A stretch of DNA of 64,000 bases from DASXUC01 sp036004445. Its GTDB lineage: Bacteria; Sysuimicrobiota; Sysuimicrobiia; Sysuimicrobiales; Kaftiobacteriaceae. Below, one piece after another: positions 59,036 through 64,000 of the stretch; positions within the stretch are counted from its first letter, which is position 1; every line of letters begins with the position of its first letter. The position numbers were made by a program, and so were the translations under genes. The notes beneath the pieces were generated by a model, which saw only the letters and a list, made by a program, of their open reading frames with translations, was not told the origin of the DNA and made no database searches. The stretch spans positions 13,776 to 77,775 of the forward strand of contig DASYRL010000068.1 of the NCBI GenBank assembly GCA_036004445.1, read 5' to 3'.

Positions 59036-60370
59036 ATGCCGCGGCCCGTCGTCGCGATCGTGGGCCGTCCCAACGTCGGCAAATCGGCCCTCTTTAACCG
59101 CCTCGTCGGCCGCCGCACGTCCATCGTCGAAGATCGGCCCGGTGTGACCCGTGACCGTCTGTACGGCACGGTGAGCTGGCGGGAGCGCGAGTTCACCCTC
59201 ATCGACACCGGCGGGTACGTTTCCGCGTCGGAGCATCGCATCCTCACCCTCGTTCGCGAGCAGGCCACCCGTGCCGTCGAAGATGCGGATGTGATTCTCT
59301 TCGTCGTGGACGCCCGCGACGGCCTGACGCCGGAAGATCAGGAAATCGCCAACTATCTGCGCAAGAGCCGGCGGCCGCTGCTCCTGGTCGCCAACAAGGT
59401 CGATCATCCCTCGCACTCCGGGGTCTACGAATTCTACGCGCTGGGGCTGGGCGATCCGATCGAGCTCTCCGCGATCCACGGGTTGGGGACCAACGATCTC
59501 CTCGACCAGATCGTCGGCGCCTTGCCCGAGGAAGAGACCGAGGTGCCCGAGATCCCCGCCGTGCGCGCGGCGATCGTCGGCCGGCCCAACGTCGGGAAAT
59601 CGTCGCTGCTCAACGCCATCCTGGGGGAAGAACGGGTCGTCGTCGATGAGGTCCCGGGCACGACGCGCGACGCCGTCGACACTGTGCTGATCCATGACGG
59701 GCGACGGTTTGTCCTCGTGGACACCGCCGGCCTCCGGCGCAAAGCCCGCATCGGGGAAGCCCTCGAACGGTACAGCGCAGGCCGATCGCTGTCGGCGATC
59801 GACAGCGCCGACGTCGCGGTGCTGGTCATGGATGCCACGCAGGCGCCCGCGGACCAGGATCAGGAAATCGCTCGCTACGCGCTGGAGAAGGGACGCGCGT
59901 GCGTCATCGCGGCCGCGAAGTGGGATGTCATTGCCGACGCTCCGGAGGTCGATCCGACGCGGCTGGCCCCCCTGCGGGAGGCGCTGAGATTTGTGTCCTA
60001 TGCCCCAATCGTGGTGACGTCGGCCCGGAAAGGGTGGGGGATCGCGGAACTCCTCGACCGTATCCAGATGGCCGCCGCCAGCCACGACCGTCGGGTGGCC
60101 ACGGGGCCTCTCAACCGCGTCATTGGGGAGGCGGAATCCGTCCACAATCCGCCCGCCGATCGGCACGGGCGGCAGCTGAAGATCTACTACGCGACGCAGC
60201 CCCGCTCCAAGCCGCCGACCATCATCCTCTTTGTCAACGATCCGGAACTGCTCCCCGACGAATACACCCGGTATCTGGAAGGGAGACTGCGGGCGGCCTT
60301 CGACTTCGGGGGGACCCCGATCCGCATCGACGCCCGCCGCCGCAGCCGCCGGACGGCCCCCGCCCAGTAA
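59036..60370 (+). CDS. der: Ribosome biogenesis GTPase Der
   Basis: A 444-residue double-GTPase needed for 50S assembly. The first G domain has GRPNVGKSALFNRL, DTGGYV and NKVD. The second has GRPNVGKSSLLNAIL near residue 180 and DTAGLRRK. Its G4 motif reads AAAKWD instead of the usual NKWD, so guanine specificity in the second domain may be altered. The C-terminal KH-like domain (KIYYATQPRSKPPTIILFVNDPELLP) is complete. Confidence 0.95.
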   Translation: MPRPVVAIVGRPNVGKSALFNRLVGRRTSIVEDRPGVTRDRLYGTVSWREREFTLIDTGGYVSASEHRILTLVREQATRAVEDADVILFVVDARDGLTPEDQEIANYLRKSRRPLLLVANKVDHPSHSGVYEFYALGLGDPIELSAIHGLGTNDLLDQIVGALPEEETEVPEIPAVRAAIVGRPNVGKSSLLNAILGEERVVVDEVPGTTRDAVDTVLIHDGRRFVLVDTAGLRRKARIGEALERYSAGRSLSAIDSADVAVLVMDATQAPADQDQEIARYALEKGRACVIAAAKWDVIADAPEVDPTRLAPLREALRFVSYAPIVVTSARKGWGIAELLDRIQMAAASHDRRVATGPLNRVIGEAESVHNPPADRHGRQLKIYYATQPRSKPPTIILFVNDPELLPDEYTRYLEGRLRAAFDFGGTPIRIDARRRSRRTAPAQ

Positions 60371-60410
60371 TTGAGGACTGAGGCGACGGGTTTCGGGGCA
60401 TACCCGAGAC

Positions 60411-60974
60411 GTGAACGTACCCACGCCATTTTGGGCGATCTTCCTACTGGCGACCGCGGCGGTTCTGTTGACCATCGCGCTGTTTGCCGTGCGCGACATC
60501 CTGCGCCGGCGGAGGCTGGACCGCGCCATCCACGACGGGCTGACCGGATCGTACTCCTCTGACTTCATCCGCGAAATCTATGAGGCGGAGCTGCGTCGGG
60601 CGTCCCGGACGGGCGTGCCGTTCTCCGTCGCGTTCCTGGCGATCCATGACCGAGGGGGCTCGGTGACGGAGGCGCAGGTGACGATGGCGAGGTGGCTCCG
60701 CCGTAATGTTCGGAGCTCGGACTACGTCGGGCGCGTTGACGAGCAGGAATTCGCGATTGTCTTCCCCGAGACGTGGGAAGACGATGCGGCCGACCTGCTT
60801 CGCCGCATCAGCACGTCGATGCGATACAGTCCTTCATCCAACGGCGGGGAGAAGACGCTGACCTGGGACGTCGGCGTCGCCACCTGGGCTCCCGACCACC
60901 CCGAACCATGGGACGCCGCCCGCAGCCGTCTGCGCCCCACCGTTGACGCAGTCCAAGCCCCCGCGTCGGCATAG
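60411..60974 (+). CDS. Membrane protein with a degenerate GGDEF domain
   Basis: A 187-residue protein with one N-terminal membrane helix (AIFLLATAAVLLTIALFAV) and a GGDEF-fold cytoplasmic domain: HDGLTGSYSSDFIREIYEAELRRA at the start, and YVGRVDEQEFAIVFPET where an active enzyme would have GGDEF. The signature reads DEQEF, so diguanylate cyclase activity is unlikely. It may bind nucleotides or act as a membrane signalling partner. It starts at a GTG 40 bases after der. Confidence 0.8.
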   Translation: MNVPTPFWAIFLLATAAVLLTIALFAVRDILRRRRLDRAIHDGLTGSYSSDFIREIYEAELRRASRTGVPFSVAFLAIHDRGGSVTEAQVTMARWLRRNVRSSDYVGRVDEQEFAIVFPETWEDDAADLLRRISTSMRYSPSSNGGEKTLTWDVGVATWAPDHPEPWDAARSRLRPTVDAVQAPASA

Positions 60975-61334
60975 GAGCACCGCTTCCCCAGTTCCGAGTA
61001 CCGGGTAAGTTTTGATCCCGAGACGGCGGTACGCTCGGGGGCGACCCCTCGCTCCGGTCGGGCGGCCGGGACTACCTGCAGGCCTTATGCTCCCTTCCGC
61101 GCTCGCTGCCAATCATGCGACGGATCACTACGGCCTGTCCCGCTCTATGCCTCCTGGGTGCGACGATCCTTAACTGACGGCCTGCCAATTCGTTGCCGCC
61201 CTCCAACGTCGCTCGGAGGCCGCCCCATTCGCCCCGCCGCAGTTCGCAGACTGGCCCGATCAATACCTGGTGAATCGACGGTCTTCACAGCCCCCATCGA
61301 CCAACGGTAACCGCCAATGTAGAATGGAGGTTGT
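60975..61334. other. Intergenic stretch without a convincing gene
   Basis: This stretch of 360 bases lies between the degenerate GGDEF gene and tRNA-Pro. Open frames are short, lack ribosome sites and resemble nothing known. The only notable feature is ACGGATCACTACGGC at 61120-61134, which recurs in inverted orientation at 62841-62855 on the other side of the tRNA/HNH segment. Confidence 0.6.
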
Positions 61335-61411
61335 CGGGCCGTAGCGCAGCATGGTAGCGCGCCTGAATGGGGTTCAGGAGGCCGCCGGTTCAAGTCCGGC
61401 CGGCCCGACCA
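61335..61411 (+). tRNA. tRNA-Pro (anticodon GGG)
   Basis: A 77-base cloverleaf. The acceptor stem is CGGGCCG (61335-61341) with CGGCCCG (61401-61407), discriminator A and encoded CCA (61409-61411). The D stem is GCGC/GCGC (61344-61347, 61357-61360). The anticodon stem is CCTGA/TCAGG with loop ATGGGGT and anticodon GGG at 61369-61371. The T stem is GCCGG/CCGGC with loop TTCAAGT. All stems pair perfectly. It is single, and its 3' end is two bases from the convergent HNH gene. Confidence 0.97.
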
Positions 61412-61413
61412 GT

Positions 61414-62436
61414 TCAATTCGGACCAGTCCCAGCAGCCCCGAAGTACTGGTCGGCCTCATACCCATTGTGCGCCCGACACCGGAGCTCGATGTTGTCGAT
61501 GGTAGCCTTTCCGCCGACCGCATAGGGATCGACGTGATGGAACTCCAGGAAACCTCGCTCATTACAGCGGCGGCCGTTAGGAGCCACGAATGCGCAGGCA
61601 CCGCCGTCCCGTTTCCAGACCTGTCGCTTGACCTCTGCGGGAATGTATCGAGTGCTTGGGTCCGCGCCGTGGCTCGCACGAGGGCGGTCGGTAGCGGCGA
61701 TCTTCTCCTTCTCAAGCTCTCTGACGAGCAGCTTCAGTGCTTTCGCTATGACCTCTCCGGCGTCTCCACTGGGAATCTGATGGCGCAGCAGGTTTTGAGC
61801 CCGCTGGAGCAGTTCATGCGTTTCCCGAGTTGCGGTGAACTGGATCTTGAATCGTTCTGGCGTTAGGGGCACCACTATCGGCCTTGCCGGAGGACGAATC
61901 TCCAGGGTCGGCGCCTCCAGCGGTGCCACTTGGTCGCCAGTAGTGTCTGCTTTCGGTGGCGTGTGGAACACCAGACTGGCGGTGCGGGTGGGAAGCTGGC
62001 GAATGGTTGTTGGTACCGTGGGGCGCGGCCGCAGCCCGGCGACGAGCCGCTCGACCTCGTGCCTGCCCTTGTGCTTGGCAGCTTCCAGGAGCTTCTGATG
62101 ATTGGCTGGCGTCAGTTCCGGTGCCAGTACTCGAATTGTCGTAAGGTTAATCGATCCCGTGGCGAGCATTTCAAGAATGACCGGGTATCTTCGGGCCACT
62201 CGCGCGGCCTCTGCCCGCCGATAGGCAGAATACTCCGAGCAGTGGAGCACTCGCATGCAGTACGCGAACAGCGTGGAGCATCCCTCGCCCAGGTAGAGGC
62301 GGCGTGCATCGAGTTCAGCCAGGTGGGCGACGAGGGCCGCTGTCGCTTCGCGCTCGCGCCGGGCGAGGACTTCAACACGGACCAGGAGGTCTCTGTCGGA
62401 CAGGGGCTTGATGTCGGAGAGTCTGTGAGTAATCAT
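61414..62436 (-). CDS. DUF222/HNH endonuclease
   Basis: A 340-residue protein. The N-terminal DUF222-like helical region (residues 10-130, ELDARRLYLGEGCSTLFAYCMRVLHCSEYSAYRRAEAAR) leads to a C-terminal HNH nuclease domain with VWKRDGGACAF, GFLEFHHVDPYAVGG (His-His) and NIELRCRAHNGYEAD (Asn, His). Such proteins are abundant, multi-copy, and often linked to mobile DNA, though their target is unknown. Base composition is lower in GC than neighbouring genes. It ends two bases from the 3' end of tRNA-Pro, a common integration site. Confidence 0.9.
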   Translation of the reverse strand: MITHRLSDIKPLSDRDLLVRVEVLARREREATAALVAHLAELDARRLYLGEGCSTLFAYCMRVLHCSEYSAYRRAEAARVARRYPVILEMLATGSINLTTIRVLAPELTPANHQKLLEAAKHKGRHEVERLVAGLRPRPTVPTTIRQLPTRTASLVFHTPPKADTTGDQVAPLEAPTLEIRPPARPIVVPLTPERFKIQFTATRETHELLQRAQNLLRHQIPSGDAGEVIAKALKLLVRELEKEKIAATDRPRASHGADPSTRYIPAEVKRQVWKRDGGACAFVAPNGRRCNERGFLEFHHVDPYAVGGKATIDNIELRCRAHNGYEADQYFGAAGTGPN

Positions 62437-62961
62437 GCCCCATCCTACCACGGCAGTTTCCGAGCTCCGTGGAAGCCCAAGGGTGCGCTTGAATGTGCGT
62501 TTGGCCTGCGACGACGGAGGACCTGATGGATACCCAACGTGGCCGCTCTGCGGCGCAACATGAGCGTTCCTGAGCATCGCAGATGCGATCACTTTGCGAG
62601 CTACCTGAAACCTGTCAAGACCGAACAGGTAGCCCATCTGAGTCATTCTTCAAAACCTGCACCGGTGCAGGTTTTGTTCTGTCGCATGAATTAGCGACGA
62701 ACATCGGCAGGAGATGGATCGTGAAGGCAGACGAGCGGACGGCGAGTGGGCGGCCACGAAGCGGAGATAGGAGGGCGGCGACCACATCGCTGGCCGTGAA
62801 GCACAGGGCCGGAGAGCAAGTGTGGCGGAGAGCCGCAGAAGCCGTAGTGATCCGTAGTTAAGGTATGGTAGGCGAGAACGTTAGGGAACGGGAGGCCTGC
62901 AACAACAGTCCGAGCCGCCCGACTCGTAGCGAGGGCCGCCCCCGAGCCCGGCCGCGTACCC
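62437..62961. other. Non-coding stretch with several inverted repeats
   Basis: 525 bases without a credible gene. It contains CCACGG/CCGTGG around the HNH promoter region (62447-62471), ATCGCA-GA-TGCGAT (62576-62589), an 8-bp pair GCTACCTG/CAGGTAGC (62600-62607, 62626-62633), the terminator-like palindrome at 62652-62675 and the right copy of the 15-bp inverted repeat. The density of palindromes suggests regulatory or mobile-element remains. Confidence 0.55.
62652..62675. terminator. Perfect 24-bp palindrome with flanking A/T runs
   Basis: AAAACCTGC (62652-62660) and GCAGGTTTT (62667-62675) surround ACCGGT, so the whole 24 bases are self-complementary. An A-run before and a T-run after the GC stem make it a good bidirectional intrinsic terminator, although it could be a dimeric-protein site. 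Confidence 0.6.
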
Positions 62962-63243
62962 TCAGTCCAGCCGGTGCAGGAACCACCGCGCGTAGTACTC
63001 GGGCCATTCGAGGCCGCTGTCGTCATTTCGCTGTTTCGCGTCGACGGCGTGCAGATCGCGTGCAAGCGCCGCCACATCGAGGGCACGATCCAGCATCCGT
63101 TCAAGCCGCGGGGCCAGGTAGTGAGCGTACCACGGGGCCCAGTCATGGTCGGCAGGTTCGTCGTCCCCAAACTCCGCGTGGTGTGCCCAGGCGGTCTCGC
63201 GGAAGAGCGCGGCGAGTTGGTCCTCGTTCAACGGAGAGCCCAC
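62962..63243 (-). CDS. Small hypothetical protein with a DWAPWYAHYL motif
   Basis: A 93-residue, acidic, helical protein rich in Trp, His and Tyr (AWAHHAEFGDDEPADHDWAP, WPEYYARWFLHRLD). It has no signal peptide. The composition and regular aromatic pattern suggest a real folded protein, but I do not recognise a characterised family. It begins with GTG at 63243 without a clear ribosome site and is divergent from the secreted-protein gene at 63326. Confidence 0.6.
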   Translation of the reverse strand: MGSPLNEDQLAALFRETAWAHHAEFGDDEPADHDWAPWYAHYLAPRLERMLDRALDVAALARDLHAVDAKQRNDDSGLEWPEYYARWFLHRLD

Positions 63244-63325
63244 TCAAACTTAGGTACCGCCTCCGGAAGGGAAAACCCTCGTCGACCTCGGAGAGGGTAG
63301 GCAGCAAGCCGGTGGAGGAACCACA

Positions 63326-64000
63326 ATGCGGCGGGGACGGCGAGGCGTGGGCGCACTGCTGCTGGTAGCTGCGCTCTCATGTCCGGTGTTTGCGCAAGAA
63401 GCGGGAGATGTTGAACGTACCACCACGGCGGCACCGGTGCCCGACGCGCAGGCCGAGCCGGGACCGACGTGCATCGCGCGTTCGGGGTCACTCACGGTGA
63501 CGGCGACCTTGCAGACGCTGGCGGCCGCGCTCGAGATCAATCTGCTGGTCTCGAATGCCGGGCCCGTGGCGGTGCGTGTGGATCCCTCGAAGGCCATGCT
63601 GACGACGGCCGAAGGCGTCCAGACTTCGTGGACCGCGGCCCAGGTCAAACGGGCGCACAGCGACCTCGGTGCCTACATTGTGGCCGGAGCGTTGTTTCCC
63701 CCATTGCTGGCCATCACGGGGATCTCACAGTTGAACTTCAACCGGTACGTGGACGGCCGGGCGCTCCGCGCGGGCGATGTCGCCCCCGGGGGGACGCTGC
63801 GCGGTTCGATCTTCTTCGCCATGCCGCCAGAGACGCAATCGCGCGCGGCGCTTGACCTGAGCGGGCTGATCTCGGAAGCGGAAAATGCCCGGCCGATCAG
63901 GCTTTACTGTCCGCTGCCGCGGGGAGCATCCGCGCACGCCGCCTCCGGCGCCTTCGTGCCGCTGACGGTTTCACTGGGGGCGAGCGCCGCCAGGGGCGCC
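63326..64000 (+). CDS. Secreted hypothetical protein (3' end outside window)
   Basis: The frame is open from ATG 63326 to the window end (225 codons, no stop). GGAGG lies seven bases before the ATG. A signal peptide (VGALLLVAALSCPVFAQE) is followed by a Thr/Ala/Pro-rich segment and a beta-rich domain (SSLTVTATLQTL-like strands, GGTLRGSIFFAMPPE). No known family is recognised. The C-terminus is missing, so function and length cannot be judged. Confidence 0.75.
   Translation, partial: MRRGRRGVGALLLVAALSCPVFAQEAGDVERTTTAAPVPDAQAEPGPTCIARSGSLTVTATLQTLAAALEINLLVSNAGPVAVRVDPSKAMLTTAEGVQTSWTAAQVKRAHSDLGAYIVAGALFPPLLAITGISQLNFNRYVDGRALRAGDVAPGGTLRGSIFFAMPPETQSRAALDLSGLISEAENARPIRLYCPLPRGASAHAASGAFVPLTVSLGASAARGA

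Larger units (their letters stand above)
61120..62855. repeat. 15-bp inverted repeat pair bracketing tRNA-Pro and the HNH gene
   Basis: ACGGATCACTACGGC (61120-61134) reappears as its exact complement at 62841-62855. Weaker similarity continues about 17 bases inward. The segment between contains tRNA-Pro, the HNH endonuclease and a bidirectional hairpin. Both copies can be read as TDHYG followed by a Ser/Pro-rich peptide, so they may also be remnants of one coding sequence. Confidence 0.55.

Noticed and set aside
58472..60568. 698-codon minus-strand open frame over ispH and der
   Set aside because: It is a shadow of two certain genes in GC-rich DNA. It has no domain pattern, and homology and ribosome signals are all on the plus strand.
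61145..61417. Minus-strand open frame with SGRPDLNRRPPEPHSGALP near its start
   Set aside because: It is the antisense reading of tRNA-Pro, a well-known spurious protein family produced wherever a tRNA complement stays open.
61120..62855. Complete insertion sequence
   Set aside because: No transposase gene is present. The flanking inverted repeats alone are not enough to call a defined element.

Overview
The window is 64 kb of GC-rich bacterial chromosome. Coding density is very high and many neighbouring genes overlap by 1-4 bases. No rRNA operon, CRISPR array or complete insertion sequence is visible. Several blocks follow the gene order typical of Bacillota and related Terrabacteria: nudF-xerD-deoB-punA-pdp, scpA-scpB-dac, and cmk/plsC-ispH-der. 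A PilM-N-O-P-Q type IV pilus operon with an outer-membrane secretin is also present. Together these suggest a diderm, high-GC, deep-branching terrabacterial lineage, perhaps an uncultured candidate phylum. The phylum cannot be fixed from this sequence alone.

Layout. 1-6.9 kb: exopolysaccharide genes (four glycosyltransferases, an undefined transferase-like protein, and a polyprenyl-phosphate sugar-1-phosphate transferase). 6.9-11.2 kb: MoxR ATPase, DUF58 and TgpA-type transglutaminase. 11.2-22.1 kb: type IV pilus and pseudopilin region (prepilin peptidase, an AbrB/PIN toxin-antitoxin pair, three prepilins, a Cys-rich PilX-like protein, PilM/N/O/P/Q, a TPR protein and another pseudopilin). 22.2-34.8 kb: housekeeping (pepP, efp, nusB, acylphosphatase, ispA, tlyA, nadK, pyrG, ilvE, nudF, xerD, deoB, punA, pdp). 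34.9-46.0 kb: UspA and acyl-CoA metabolism. This includes 3-hydroxyacyl-CoA dehydrogenase, acyl-CoA dehydrogenase, EtfB/EtfA and a two-subunit B12 mutase with isobutyryl-CoA-mutase signature residues. A minus-strand set carries two Cys-less thiolase-like proteins and two DUF35 proteins. 46.1-60.9 kb: trmI, an SLC13/TrkA-C transporter, a thiolase, lysA, M50 protease, scpA/B, D-Ala-D-Ala carboxypeptidase, PspC, methyltransferase, csaA, a cmk-plsC fusion, a lipid kinase, ispH, der and a degenerate GGDEF protein. 61-64 kb: tRNA-Pro(GGG), a convergent DUF222/HNH endonuclease and poorly conserved sequence.

The most unusual property is a set of intergenic elements built from 3-9 tandem copies of a 7-, 8- or 9-base unit. 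Many are followed by an inverted arm of the complementary unit after a 17-50 base centre. At least a dozen loci use different unit sequences but the same architecture. They sit at transcription-unit borders. They supply stop codons, start codons, C-terminal tails and, at efp, a promoter -35 box. Separate palindromic elements are inserted in frame inside a glycosyltransferase gene, a DUF58 gene and the signal-peptide region of the secretin. Several genes (moxR, icmB, lysA, ispH) have a -10-like hexamer 6-7 bases before the start codon, which suggests leaderless transcripts.
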